Source: Paludibacteraceae bacterium
Lineage (GTDB): Bacteria; Bacteroidota; Bacteroidia; Bacteroidales; Paludibacteraceae
Assembly (NCBI GenBank): GCA_024401475.1
Contig: JAKSKZ010000015.1
Coordinates: 1-64,000, forward strand
Reading direction: 5' to 3'
DNA length: 64,000 bases
Every line of letters starts with the position of its first letter. The stretch's first letter is position 1. The notes below the pieces were generated by a model. It did no database searches and was not told the DNA's origin. It worked only from the letters and a program-made list of their open reading frames with translations. Both the position numbers and the translations under genes were made by a program. This document shows positions 18,217 through 27,926 of this stretch, one piece after another.

Positions 18217-19653
18217 TTAATTACCATTAAAGACAAATTCCAAATTAAGTTTTGGAAATACTAAATTCATTTTAGACTCAACTTGCCTACGAATTTTAAA
18301 ATCAGCCTCTGAATCCTTCTCTATAATCCTTATACTAGAATCATCTCCTGTTCTTTTCTTATACTCCGACACTACTTTTTTATCCGTTGCCATCAATTTC
18401 CGTTGCTTACCCGAAGCATTATTCAAATATTGATCCGAATAAATATAAACTGTATTGTTTTTTATTCCCTTCTCAAAAAAAGTAGAGAATTGTAAATTTC
18501 CGCCATACATAACATTATGTGAAATATCAATACTGCGAGCTTTTTGCTCATAACTTAATAAATGCACATTATTTTCCATATAATCTAATCCAAACTTATT
18601 ATTGCCACTCATAAAAAGAAAATTCCTCCGAAATTCGCATTTCTCGTAAGTTGCATTTGACGAAGCAGGATTCAAATATCGCTCAAATCCTTGCCTACAA
18701 TAAGCTATGACATTATCTCTAAAACATATATTCTTTACTTTCGAGCCAATAGTATTACTTCCCTGAATAGTTGTTCCCGTATCATACGTACGAGATATTT
18801 GGCATTTAGATACTAATACATTTTCAGAAGTCGCTTTTTCTGCCACCCAAATTTGAACGCCATTGCCCAATCTCAAAAAATAAGGAGCATAGTGCAACGT
18901 TCCGCCAATTAAATCTATTTGACAATTTTCCAATACAGAATTCTTACTTAGATTTACCCCGTGAATTCCATATCCCACAATAGACAAATCGTGTATTTTA
19001 CAATTAGTAACACCTCTTACAGCTGATTCAGCCATAGAGAAACACAAATGTCCCAATTTAGAGGGATTCTCAGGCCAATAGAAATAAAGCCACTTAAAAT
19101 CTTCAGTTCCATATTGCTTTTGAAGACAATCAGAAACGAAAAAATCCCCTTTCTTTTTAAGCTCTTTCTTATCCTTTACCATATTACCATATATCACATC
19201 CTTTTGATAATCATATATGATTCCAATATTGCCATAGGATATATCTGACAAACGCTGGCCATATCCATAAAAATTAGACTTGTCACGTACATTGAGCCTC
19301 CATATATTAGTCCCTACATACTCCCATTTGTTAACATCTTTCAAAATTTTGAAACCACATAGGAGTGGATTGTTACCAATGCCGTATGCACCAATCTCAC
19401 AATTATCAAAACCCACGATCGATTCAAAAAAAACATCACCTTTCTTTAGCATCAACCGAACATTTTTTTTGCTATTTCCTCCTAATGAAGATATAGTCTT
19501 TATCGGAGCATTGATTGTTCCTGGATTTTTATCATTACCTTGCGAGCTAGAAATATAAATTGTTCTTTTCACATGAGACAAATCCAAGAAACTATCAGCC
19601 CATAGTTCATTAAAAGAAAATATGGATAGTAAAAATAAAATAAATTTTTTCAT
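18217..19653 (-). CDS. Exported right-handed parallel beta-helix protein
   Basis: A 478-aa protein with a typical signal peptide (MKKFILFLLSIFSFNELWAD). The mature start has the YISSSQGNDKNPGTINAPIK motif found in front of many beta-helix enzymes and binding proteins. The middle (about 200-400) shows repeated short strands with Asn/Gly turns such as ISHNVMYGGNLQFS and ENCQIDL, consistent with pectate-lyase-like coils. It overlaps the upstream phosphoesterase by 4 bp (ATGA). An exported beta-helix inside a capsule biosynthesis operon suggests a polymer-trimming, modifying or binding role; the activity is unknown. Confidence 0.75.
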   Translation of the reverse strand: MKKFILFLLSIFSFNELWADSFLDLSHVKRTIYISSSQGNDKNPGTINAPIKTISSLGGNSKKNVRLMLKKGDVFFESIVGFDNCEIGAYGIGNNPLLCGFKILKDVNKWEYVGTNIWRLNVRDKSNFYGYGQRLSDISYGNIGIIYDYQKDVIYGNMVKDKKELKKKGDFFVSDCLQKQYGTEDFKWLYFYWPENPSKLGHLCFSMAESAVRGVTNCKIHDLSIVGYGIHGVNLSKNSVLENCQIDLIGGTLHYAPYFLRLGNGVQIWVAEKATSENVLVSKCQISRTYDTGTTIQGSNTIGSKVKNICFRDNVIAYCRQGFERYLNPASSNATYEKCEFRRNFLFMSGNNKFGLDYMENNVHLLSYEQKARSIDISHNVMYGGNLQFSTFFEKGIKNNTVYIYSDQYLNNASGKQRKLMATDKKVVSEYKKRTGDDSSIRIIEKDSEADFKIRRQVESKMNLVFPKLNLEFVFNGN

Positions 19654-20984
19654 TTCTCCACTTTTATATAATAAAAGACTAAGTCGCCTGATGTAGTATA
19701 ATAATAAGCTATTGAATTACCTATTTGTTTTGAATTTAGTAATCCATCTTTTGTTAATTCTACATTAGCCTCAGATACAGACCAACCACTCGCCGAATAC
19801 TTTTCAGATCCAGCGCTATAACACCCATAAAAATTTCCACATTCAGATGATTCAAATAATCTAACCGACGAATTGACCTTCATCACAATCGGAGTTAGAT
19901 TAAAAATACGATTGACACCGACACCCACTCTATTAAAAATAATTTGATTCAGACTTCTATTCAACATCACACAATCTACCACATGCTCTGTAACACTTTC
20001 TCTTGACCTCTTTTTCATAGGAGGAACAATTAACGCTTTCTGATAGTCGGAATAAAAAGCATCACTAGCCGATGTTATATGCCAAATTCCATTACTACAT
20101 GTCTGTAAATCTTGATGAGTGTGACCTGACAAACACATCAATATTCTAACTCCTTCATTTAATTGGGAAAAATCGCAAGCAATTCCATTTGAACTCCATT
20201 TGGATTTAGACTGGACCGCTTCCACAACAGATTTAACAACCGCTAAATCTACACAATTAGGATTCGTAGCAGAAACTATTCCTATATGCGAAAGCATAAT
20301 AATCGAATAGGATTTAGGAGTTGAAAGAATAGCCTCATTCACCAACCAAGATAGCTGCTTCGTACTAACTTGATTTAACAATCCCCAAGCTTTATCTTCA
20401 TAAGCCTGAGAATCATTTGTGTCCCAAACCACATAACGTATTTTATGCTCATCATCATCAAAATAATAATAACATCCCGTTTCTTCTTGTGTGTTTCGAA
20501 TTATAGATGAATTACATTGCTCAAAAATCAGCTTAGCCGTTTTCTTTTGAGAATATGTAAAACCATTTGTTTTAGAATTCTTTATTGTAAAATCGTGATT
20601 TCCCCTAAGACAATAAAGCTTTCCATAAGTTCTTATCGTATCAAAATCCACTATCTGAGTTTTCCATTGATCCTCAATACTCTTTCCATACGCAGTGATA
20701 GCATCTCCTCCCCAAACAACATTTTCAAAAGAGGTGTTTTTTAGCAAAGACTTTATAACATATGAAGTTTCACCCTCATTTTCAAAAACATGAGTATCCG
20801 TAAAAAAAAGGAACAATTTGTCAGCACCTGAATTTTGTATTTTCCCTTCTACATTAGACAAATAGGAATGATAAATTTCGTCTAACGACCTCTCTTCACC
20901 TTCACAATTAAAAAGAGCCATTACATAAAATAAGAGAAATGTAATCTTTGATTTCATATATCCAACTATTGACATTTTTTTCAT
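19650..20984 (-). CDS. Exported metallophosphoesterase (calcineurin-like)
   Basis: All five motifs of the calcineurin-like phosphoesterase fold are present: FTDTH, GGDAI, GNHDF, a lone His in MLSHIG and GHTHQD. The N-terminus has a hydrophobic export segment (ITFLLFYVMALFNC) that may end in a lipoprotein Cys. The start is uncertain: ATG 20984 or 20957 fit a signal peptide; the frame is open to 21017. It overlaps the beta-helix gene by 4 bp. The C-terminal ~90 residues form an extra domain without a recognised family. A role in removing phospho-substituents from the exported polymer is inference. Confidence 0.78.
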   Translation of the reverse strand: MKKMSIVGYMKSKITFLLFYVMALFNCEGEERSLDEIYHSYLSNVEGKIQNSGADKLFLFFTDTHVFENEGETSYVIKSLLKNTSFENVVWGGDAITAYGKSIEDQWKTQIVDFDTIRTYGKLYCLRGNHDFTIKNSKTNGFTYSQKKTAKLIFEQCNSSIIRNTQEETGCYYYFDDDEHKIRYVVWDTNDSQAYEDKAWGLLNQVSTKQLSWLVNEAILSTPKSYSIIMLSHIGIVSATNPNCVDLAVVKSVVEAVQSKSKWSSNGIACDFSQLNEGVRILMCLSGHTHQDLQTCSNGIWHITSASDAFYSDYQKALIVPPMKKRSRESVTEHVVDCVMLNRSLNQIIFNRVGVGVNRIFNLTPIVMKVNSSVRLFESSECGNFYGCYSAGSEKYSASGWSVSEANVELTKDGLLNSKQIGNSIAYYYTTSGDLVFYYIKVEK

Positions 20985-21020
20985 AATAAAAATTGCCTTT
21001 ATTGAAAAAGACATCAAGAA

Positions 21021-21974
21021 CTAATTATTCATAAAATACTGATAATAAGTACCTTCCTTTTTCATATCCTCATCCGAACGCTTGTATGCCAACTTATGAA
21101 ATGGGCACATTTGAATTATTGCATCCCATTTTGTTTGATCAAACTTTTCAAACATCATTAACAATAAAACGTGCGGCAAAGAATTGGGAACTTGAACAAT
21201 CTTACCCCAATCCTCTTTATAAAAATCTTGCACAATTCCTATTAGATAATGCAACAAGAAATAATCAATCAATACATTCTCTTTCTTCCAATATTCCCAT
21301 AACAAATGCCGAACAGCTAACAATATTTTATTATTAGCTTTAGATGTCATAAACCAAGAACTAATATTAATAGTCGAACCATCGGCTCCTGGTTTTAAAT
21401 TTTGGAAAACGAACAAATCTGAATCCATCATATAAGATGGAATATTTCCACTAGAGCAAAAAACCGTCGAATCAATCCACGTTCCTCCGTGATTACACAA
21501 AAGTTCGATACGAAGAAGATCTGAAAAATGAGTGTGGGTTATTATTCCTTTTTTATACTTTTCTAATATCCAAGAAGGCATATTTGTATATTTGTCCAAA
21601 TTATCAGATGTTATAAGGACAATTTCTCTATCCGCTAAATTATCTAATAAAGAACGATAGCAACGCTGTACTAATGCCGGAGCATTTTCTATTCCTTGCA
21701 GCCAACAGACCCAAATTTTTTTAGACTTTTGAATATCAGATTTAAAGTCATTATTCAAAGATTTGTCAAAAGCCTTTAAATCATGAATAAACTTTTTATA
21801 CAACTTAGACTTAATTTTTATCTGAGCTCCTAGCCTTATTAATTCCAAAGATTTCTGTGATTTCCCTGTTAGGAACAATTGACAGATTGAATAACAAAGA
21901 ACACCTGATTTCCAATAATCCTTTACCAATTGGAAACCTCCCTGCTTTTTAAATTTGTCTAAAAATTCAGACAT
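21021..21974 (-). CDS. Capsular polysaccharide synthesis glycosyltransferase (Caps_synth/GT32-like)
   Basis: A 317-aa protein with the capsular polysaccharide synthesis signature: KKIWVCWLQGIENAPALV, then FSDLLRIELLCNHGGTWID, the stretch that in GT32-like enzymes carries the metal and donor site. The C-terminus has short basic segments. It likely transfers a hexose in the cytoplasm. Its start overlaps the licD-family gene by 8 bp. Confidence 0.82.
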   Translation of the reverse strand: MSEFLDKFKKQGGFQLVKDYWKSGVLCYSICQLFLTGKSQKSLELIRLGAQIKIKSKLYKKFIHDLKAFDKSLNNDFKSDIQKSKKIWVCWLQGIENAPALVQRCYRSLLDNLADREIVLITSDNLDKYTNMPSWILEKYKKGIITHTHFSDLLRIELLCNHGGTWIDSTVFCSSGNIPSYMMDSDLFVFQNLKPGADGSTINISSWFMTSKANNKILLAVRHLLWEYWKKENVLIDYFLLHYLIGIVQDFYKEDWGKIVQVPNSLPHVLLLMMFEKFDQTKWDAIIQMCPFHKLAYKRSDEDMKKEGTYYQYFMNN

Positions 21975-22806
21975 ACTCTACTCCCCTTAATTTTAGAATT
22001 TCGATGTCATGACCAACCCTTTTATCTTCTGGAGGCATTTTCATATAATCTCCATATATATGAGTTAGAAGCTGATCATACTCCTGCGGACAACGAACTT
22101 TAACAGTCTCAAAATCCAACATTGCTCCATCACCCCACCATTCACGAGGAACGACCTCTTTCTCTCTATATTTTCCTAACATACTGCCAACGAACGCACT
22201 CTCATCATAATCATATTTTCGCAAAGATTGTTCCATACGTTTTAATGTTCTATCTACATTAACAAACCCACCCAACGGAATATAATGAAGCGCCTTAATA
22301 ACCGCCTTTTCATACCATGGACGACCAACTTTGTGCGTATCTACTTGAGTTCTTAAATTAGCGACTTGTATCCAATAACGATAAAGCATTATTCGTTTGA
22401 CATGAAACCAGCGATGAATTTTGTTGTTTGGCAAACCATCTTCGGGGAAAATATCTATCCATATTTTACAAGAACGAGGTTCTTCGTTTAATCTAACAAT
22501 AATATCAGAAGTTTCATCAACAAACTGTGCAAAATTAAACTGCCATGATGCATCTGTATCGTGATTCGTCAATGAATAACCTTTGGGATATTCATTTTGC
22601 AATGATATGAACTTATCATAATCTTTTCGAGGCATAGACAAATCGATATCATCATCCCATGGGATAAATCCTTTATGGCGAAGCACTCCAATCAATGCAC
22701 CTCCTGCCATAAAATATCTCAACCCTCTTTCATCACAAAAATCCATGAAATCTTGGAGAATTTGTAATTGCACAAGTTGTACCTTTCTTATATTTGATTC
22801 CATCAT
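21967..22806 (-). CDS. LicD family phosphotransferase
   Basis: A 279-aa LicD-family protein. The hallmark metal-binding run PWDDDIDLSMPRKDYDKF lies at about residues 50-67 after the GALIGVLRHKGF segment. LicD proteins transfer phosphocholine or phospho-alditols from a CDP-activated donor to a glycan; the fukutin/FKRP family of animals, which adds ribitol phosphate, shares the fold. The nearby TarI/IspD-like cytidylyltransferase could make the CDP donor. It overlaps the epimerase gene by 4 bp (ATGA). Exact substrate unknown. Confidence 0.88.
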   Translation of the reverse strand: MMESNIRKVQLVQLQILQDFMDFCDERGLRYFMAGGALIGVLRHKGFIPWDDDIDLSMPRKDYDKFISLQNEYPKGYSLTNHDTDASWQFNFAQFVDETSDIIVRLNEEPRSCKIWIDIFPEDGLPNNKIHRWFHVKRIMLYRYWIQVANLRTQVDTHKVGRPWYEKAVIKALHYIPLGGFVNVDRTLKRMEQSLRKYDYDESAFVGSMLGKYREKEVVPREWWGDGAMLDFETVKVRCPQEYDQLLTHIYGDYMKMPPEDKRVGHDIEILKLRGVEYV

Positions 22807-23819
22807 TTCATGCTATTTATCAGTTTTTCAAACATCAATTTTAAATTATAAACCGGCTTCCACCCTAAATCCATCAACTTTTTCGAGGACAATCTCAATT
22901 GTGTTACAGGGGCGTAGCCCAACTCTGGATGAAGTTCTACTCTAACATCTATTTTATCATTGAAATTTTCTTTCAAAAATTCAGCCAGATCCTTGATACT
23001 GATATATGTATCTTCATTTGCAACATTATACACCTCGCCACTTTTTCCTTTAAGAAGTATATACAAAATTGCAGATACGGTATCAATTGTATAACAATAA
23101 GGTTTTGAAGATTCTCCAGTCGTATGTAAAACAATATCCGTTCCATTTATGACACTTCTTGCGAATTGAGCATAAACTCTATTATCATCACAAGACACCC
23201 CTGCTCCAAAAGTTTGGGTCAATCTAGCCACCTTTACAGGAACACCACACTCTATAGAAAAAGCGGTACACAAAAACTCCGCAGCACGTTTCCCCATTGG
23301 ATATGAACTTCTCGCATCCTGTAAATCAACATAACCTTGAACATTCTCGGTAATAACATCATCATTTAATATTTGACCGTAAGACTCCAAAGATGAAACA
23401 TAAACAAAACTTTTTATATTGCATTTTTCTGCTAACCTCAACAATGAATAAGTCGATTGATACATCATATCAAATGTATCTACTGGATGCTCTGTCATAT
23501 ACTTTCCCGATGTTGGACATGCACAATGAACAATATAATCAAAGGAAATCTCTACGCTATCAGTCCATTCTCTCCAATCTGACACTTCAACAACTTCAAG
23601 AGATTCAAAAACTTCAGCAAACACTGAATATGCTTTTTTTTTGCTACGAACTGGTATAACTATTCGGATTTGCTGATTCAAAGCAAGCAAACATTTAACT
23701 AATATAGAACCTATTAATCCAGTAGCACCAGTGACACAAATTTGTTTTCCTTTTAATTCTGAGGTGCAAGGAAATCTTTTTGCGAAATCTTGAACGTCTG
23801 CCTCTACAAAACTATTCAT
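22803..23819 (-). CDS. NAD-dependent epimerase/dehydratase (extended SDR)
   Basis: About 338 aa from MNSFVEADVQDF (an earlier in-frame ATG at 23828 is possible). It has the Rossmann motif TGATGLIGSILVK and a Tyr-x3-Lys pair in SSYPMGKRAAE, as in UDP-glucose 4-epimerase-like enzymes. In the cluster it sits between the LicD gene and the acetyltransferase/cytidylyltransferase pair, so it may modify the same precursor. Substrate cannot be told from sequence. Confidence 0.82.
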   Translation of the reverse strand: MNSFVEADVQDFAKRFPCTSELKGKQICVTGATGLIGSILVKCLLALNQQIRIVIPVRSKKKAYSVFAEVFESLEVVEVSDWREWTDSVEISFDYIVHCACPTSGKYMTEHPVDTFDMMYQSTYSLLRLAEKCNIKSFVYVSSLESYGQILNDDVITENVQGYVDLQDARSSYPMGKRAAEFLCTAFSIECGVPVKVARLTQTFGAGVSCDDNRVYAQFARSVINGTDIVLHTTGESSKPYCYTIDTVSAILYILLKGKSGEVYNVANEDTYISIKDLAEFLKENFNDKIDVRVELHPELGYAPVTQLRLSSKKLMDLGWKPVYNLKLMFEKLINSMK

Positions 23820-24411
23820 AACTAACAAAATTAAAATTTCTCAACCATTCTGAATCAAAACACTTTGAACTATCATTTGAAATCACCCGTGCAGGTGCAC
23901 CTACTACAACTGCATTGTCTGGAACATCATTTACAACTACCGCATTTGCTCCTACTACAACATTGTTACCTATATGAATTCCCCCAAGTATCTTTGCTCC
24001 TGCAAATACAACTACATTATCACCTAATGTAGGCACGCCTGATTTTTTCCCATTATACACTCTCCCCAACGTCACTCCTTGATGAATAGATGCATTTTTA
24101 CCGATAATAACAGATTGTGCAATTACAATACAATTATAATGAAAAAAACGTAATCCACCACCAACAATTGTACATGCTGGCAACTGAATTCCAGTCTTAT
24201 GCTCAATATGTTTTTGAAGCAACCTAAATATCGCAAAAAAAAGTTTATAAAAAATTCCCTTACGCTCTTTAAAATAGCTACACAATCTGAACAAAAAAGT
24301 GACTTGCAGAGACTCTTCCCAAAATAAATCCTTTACAAATCCACGACCTTTATATAATTCAAAACGGCGATAATCTTCTTTTATCAACCGCACCAATTCT
24401 TTTCTATTCAT
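23812..24411 (-). CDS. Serine acetyltransferase-like hexapeptide acyltransferase
   Basis: A 199-aa protein with an N-terminal helical part and a C-terminal left-handed beta-helix resembling serine O-acetyltransferase (GVTLGRVYNGKKSGVPTLGD, GANAVVVNDVPDNAVVVGAP). In a capsule operon such a gene usually O-acetylates a sugar or a precursor rather than serine; that is inference. Its start follows the cytidylyltransferase stop directly (TAATG). Confidence 0.78.
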   Translation of the reverse strand: MNRKELVRLIKEDYRRFELYKGRGFVKDLFWEESLQVTFLFRLCSYFKERKGIFYKLFFAIFRLLQKHIEHKTGIQLPACTIVGGGLRFFHYNCIVIAQSVIIGKNASIHQGVTLGRVYNGKKSGVPTLGDNVVVFAGAKILGGIHIGNNVVVGANAVVVNDVPDNAVVVGAPARVISNDSSKCFDSEWLRNFNFVSYE

Positions 24412-25145
24412 TAATTAAAACCAAATATCTGTTGGTTCTCGTGAACCTCAACCATAGCTCTAAACACAAAATAATCCGTAGGAGTTGTTATTTTTATATT
24501 CTCCATAGGACCATCTATCATACCCAACTCCATACCATAATAACTCATTAGCGAACAAGAATCTATAAAATCTAAATTTTCCGACTCTCTATTTTTTCGG
24601 TGAGCTTCAATAATATCTTTCAAATAAAAACTTTGAGGAGCTCTTGCTAATTTGCAATCAGAACGTTTAGGTATTTGTAAACCACCACTTTGTTGGGCAA
24701 CTATAACAGTTTCAATTGCTGGCACACAAGTTATACAACTTCCACATTCCTTAACTTTATCAATATTCTGAGTGATAGTTTCTTCCGTAATCAATGGTCT
24801 AACCCCATCATGTATCAAAACTATTGAATCTTGCATTACTCCTTGTTCTTTGGTATAACACTCTGCCGCACATAACCCATTATAAATAGAATCTTGCCCA
24901 CTTTTCCCGCCGGAAACAATCTCGACAACCTTATTAATCTCAAATTTACGAATCATCTTCTTTAAATAAGGTATCCAAGATTCCAAACAAACACAAACTA
25001 TGGCATCAATTTGAGGATGATTGTCAAATAGTTCTAAAGTGTAAATTAATATTGGTTTACCATTTAAATCCAAAAATTGTTTTGGCCTTGATTTTGTATT
25101 CATTCGGCTCCCAACACCTCCAGCAAAAACAACTGCAATATTCAT
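24411..25145 (-). CDS. TarI/IspD-like cytidylyltransferase
   Basis: A 244-aa nucleotidyltransferase with the CTP-binding signature AGGVGSRMNTKSRPKQF at the N-terminus, GGKSGQDSIYNG in the middle and the VLIHDGVRPLITEETI segment. This family includes IspD (methylerythritol phosphate pathway) and TarI/ISPD (ribitol 5-phosphate). Position in a capsule operon beside LicD favours a TarI/ISPD-like role in making a CDP-activated alditol or similar donor. A dedicated housekeeping IspD is not excluded. Confidence 0.78.
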   Translation of the reverse strand: MNIAVVFAGGVGSRMNTKSRPKQFLDLNGKPILIYTLELFDNHPQIDAIVCVCLESWIPYLKKMIRKFEINKVVEIVSGGKSGQDSIYNGLCAAECYTKEQGVMQDSIVLIHDGVRPLITEETITQNIDKVKECGSCITCVPAIETVIVAQQSGGLQIPKRSDCKLARAPQSFYLKDIIEAHRKNRESENLDFIDSCSLMSYYGMELGMIDGPMENIKITTPTDYFVFRAMVEVHENQQIFGFN

Positions 25146-25206
25146 ATAATAGCTTTTTTACGTTTCAAAAACTCTATTGTTCCTCATACCATACAAAAGT
25201 AGAGAA

Positions 25207-25980
25207 TCACAAACTACACCTTCTGAAATATCTATAAATTATAGAACATATCTGCCATACCGTAACCTTGATATTTTTCAACATCGGGAACTTTATGATT
25301 GACTTATGTTTCTTAAACACGCGAAGACGTTCACTACTAATTTTTAATACATTAGACATTTTTTGAGAAGCACCATCCATCGCAAAATACGCCACAAAAG
25401 AATCAACCACATCAACACCAAGATCCAAACTTCGAATTTTAAAATTCAAGTCCATATCGGCCATTATTTTAAATGACTCATCAAAACCTCCACAACTTTC
25501 TATCGCAGATCGCCGAGTAAGTTTCCCTTGATGGCAACCATAATATTCCACTGAATAGTTTTCCTTAATAGAACCATCTAATTTTATACAATAACAATGC
25601 CCACTCACTATCGCAACATTGGGATGTTCAGTTTCCATTAATTTAGAAAAACCTTCATCAGTCAAATAATCATCACTACCTAAATAATGAATCCACTCTC
25701 CTTTTGCCATCTTCCAACCTTTATTAAAAGCATCATATATTCCGTTATCCTTTTCAGACACGCAACGGAAACGACTGTCTTTTTCACAAAACTCTTTTAC
25801 GATGGCAACTGTACCATCCTTTGACAAACCATCCACAACAATGCACTCCCAATCCTGATATTGTTGATTTAACACACTATCCAATGCTACCCGTATTGTT
25901 TTTTCTGAATTATATGTAGCTATTATCACAGAAACACGAGGAGTTTTATCTTCTTGCAACATTTCGTCACTGATTATCAT
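25207..25980 (-). CDS. Glycosyltransferase family 2
   Basis: A 257-aa GT-A transferase. The GT2 start is clear (SVIIATYNSEKTIRVALDSV), with the acidic motifs VVDGLSKDGT and the DxD-like segment YLGSDDYL, as well as NGIYDAFNKGWKMA, a segment typical of capsule GT2 enzymes. It overlaps the wzy-like gene by 14 bp. Donor and acceptor unknown. Confidence 0.88.
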   Translation of the reverse strand: MIISDEMLQEDKTPRVSVIIATYNSEKTIRVALDSVLNQQYQDWECIVVDGLSKDGTVAIVKEFCEKDSRFRCVSEKDNGIYDAFNKGWKMAKGEWIHYLGSDDYLTDEGFSKLMETEHPNVAIVSGHCYCIKLDGSIKENYSVEYYGCHQGKLTRRSAIESCGGFDESFKIMADMDLNFKIRSLDLGVDVVDSFVAYFAMDGASQKMSNVLKISSERLRVFKKHKSIIKFPMLKNIKVTVWQICSIIYRYFRRCSL

Positions 25981-27280
25981 TAAACAATTTTTTTTTCAAA
26001 GGAAGCAGCTTAGATGCGTATTTAGAAAAGAACAAAAATTTCACTTGCCTATCGCTCATACGCAACAATCTATCATTCGAACAAACTGCAACACCTATCC
26101 ATATCAAAAAGAATTTTAGACTTAAAGATGGCCAACCAAACGGATAAAGCTCAAGTATGCTCAAAAGCATATAGATTGACCACATTCGCACTAAGTCATT
26201 CCGTGCTCTAAAAAATGCCTTAATCGCCGGAATAAAAATCAATAATATATGAGTTAATGCAAATAAATAGCCGCCCCTTAATACTAAATAATAAAAACCA
26301 GTCTCGGTATAATAACGAAATCCGTGCGCATCAGCTACAATATCATATTGGATTCTATACCGTCCCAATAAACCTCGACCAAACACTTTATCCAACAAAG
26401 TCAACTGTGACAAAAGTTCATCATCTATAACAGACCTTGTATCCTCCAAACCTCGCTCTTGAATGTAATCAAAAAAAGATAAGAAATTAGACAATACATT
26501 ATTCGAAGTAAATAATAAGACAATAAAAAGAAAGCCACATAACGATAAAAATTCCGTCTTCCTTCTTTTAAAATACGCCCATAATGACAAGAACAACATA
26601 AGACCACAAATCAAAACGGCGCCTCTTCGAGCTGCTATAACCAGAGCCAGTATGCAAGACAAAACACATATTACATTCAATATATATACCTTTTTAGATA
26701 TATAATTACACAAAAATAAGACAAACATAGTTGCCGTATAAATACTAGTAACAAACGAGGCTGGACTAATCCAATTATCCCCCTTCTCAAACTGGGCAGC
26801 GAAAGCGGCACTAACAATAGCATTGAAGGAAAGAACTAACGTAGGCAAAAAAACAAGCATCAAAACAACATTTATATTCAATAAATACTTAAATCGAATA
26901 TGTTGTATTGGAACAAGCATAAAAAAGGGAGTTAAATAACCTAACACAAATGTAGGATTAAAAATATGGTCATACAAGAATTTCACGGGGGAGGCCCAAT
27001 AAGAATATGGTGCTAAATATCCCCTCACAACCATAACCAATAACAATAACCAATAAAACAAAAACAAAATGCCATAAAATGAATTCACTTTAGGAAATTG
27101 TAACTTCATTTTATATAAACCGTATATTATAAAAGCTAAAGCCAAAGGTATAAATACACGAAAGATAATCATCCCCATATTAACATCTGCTGAACTAGCT
27201 AAGCCATATATAGCTAAACCTAATAGCAGACTGTCAAAAGGAGTAAAATCCTTTATAACGGCTTTAATTTTTCCTATCAT
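25967..27280 (-). CDS. O-antigen/capsule polymerase-like membrane protein (Wzy-like)
   Basis: A 437-aa protein with about 10-12 transmembrane segments and one larger periplasmic loop (about 290-350, containing GRGLLGRYRIQYD). This topology with low sequence conservation is typical of Wzy polymerases and O-antigen ligases. Only one such gene is present beside one Wzx flippase, so polymerase is the most likely role. It overlaps its upstream neighbour by 17 bp. Confidence 0.72.
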   Translation of the reverse strand: MIGKIKAVIKDFTPFDSLLLGLAIYGLASSADVNMGMIIFRVFIPLALAFIIYGLYKMKLQFPKVNSFYGILFLFYWLLLLVMVVRGYLAPYSYWASPVKFLYDHIFNPTFVLGYLTPFFMLVPIQHIRFKYLLNINVVLMLVFLPTLVLSFNAIVSAAFAAQFEKGDNWISPASFVTSIYTATMFVLFLCNYISKKVYILNVICVLSCILALVIAARRGAVLICGLMLFLSLWAYFKRRKTEFLSLCGFLFIVLLFTSNNVLSNFLSFFDYIQERGLEDTRSVIDDELLSQLTLLDKVFGRGLLGRYRIQYDIVADAHGFRYYTETGFYYLVLRGGYLFALTHILLIFIPAIKAFFRARNDLVRMWSIYMLLSILELYPFGWPSLSLKFFLIWIGVAVCSNDRLLRMSDRQVKFLFFSKYASKLLPLKKKLFNDNQ

Positions 27281-27926
27281 CTAATCGACAAACTATTTTA
27301 CAAGGATTACCTGCTGCAATACAATCCGAAGGGATATCTTTCGTCACAACACTACCTGCTGATATTATCGCTCGATCACCTATTTTCACGCCTTTCAATA
27401 TAATACTTCTAGCTCCTATAAACACCGAATCCCCTATTTCTATAGGAGCCTTTTTGGAATTAAAAAAATCCGTTCTTCTATCCAATCGTTTTTTCCAATC
27501 TACACAATGAAAATCTGTGTCCAACAACAAACATCCCGCCCCTATATTTACATTTGAGCCAATACATATCTGCCTCCAACATTGTATAACAGTATTCGAA
27601 ATACCTGAATTTTGACCAATAGTTAAGGTCGCTCCATTGGCAACAAATATTTTTGAAAAAGAGCCATTATCAATCACATGCCTTGGTGTAGAATTACAAA
27701 TGAAACCATTGCCAATTTTCACGACTGCATTTTTTTGGAAATTAAGAAAAACTTTCCCATTAAATTGCAAAGAAGAAAAATCATCACACTCCACCCTCCT
27801 TGTTTTCATATATGACAAAGAATATAATTCCCAATACCACCGTTTAATTCGACAACAAACTTCTAATAAGCACCTATGAAAAAATACAAATGGCACAAGG
27901 AATATAAGAGACATCCTATTTTTCAT
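27264..27926 (-). CDS. Hexapeptide-repeat acyltransferase
   Basis: A 220-aa left-handed beta-helix protein. It has a hydrophobic N-terminal part and then repeated hexapeptide turns (IGQNSGISNTVIQCW, IGSNVNIGAGC), the loop with D-F-H (LDTDFHCVDW) that holds the catalytic His in the maltose O-acetyltransferase family, and a terminal SVVTKDIPSDCIAAGNP. Likely an O-acetyltransferase for a capsule sugar. Confidence 0.82.
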   Translation of the reverse strand: MKNRMSLIFLVPFVFFHRCLLEVCCRIKRWYWELYSLSYMKTRRVECDDFSSLQFNGKVFLNFQKNAVVKIGNGFICNSTPRHVIDNGSFSKIFVANGATLTIGQNSGISNTVIQCWRQICIGSNVNIGAGCLLLDTDFHCVDWKKRLDRRTDFFNSKKAPIEIGDSVFIGARSIILKGVKIGDRAIISAGSVVTKDIPSDCIAAGNPCKIVCRLDDRKN

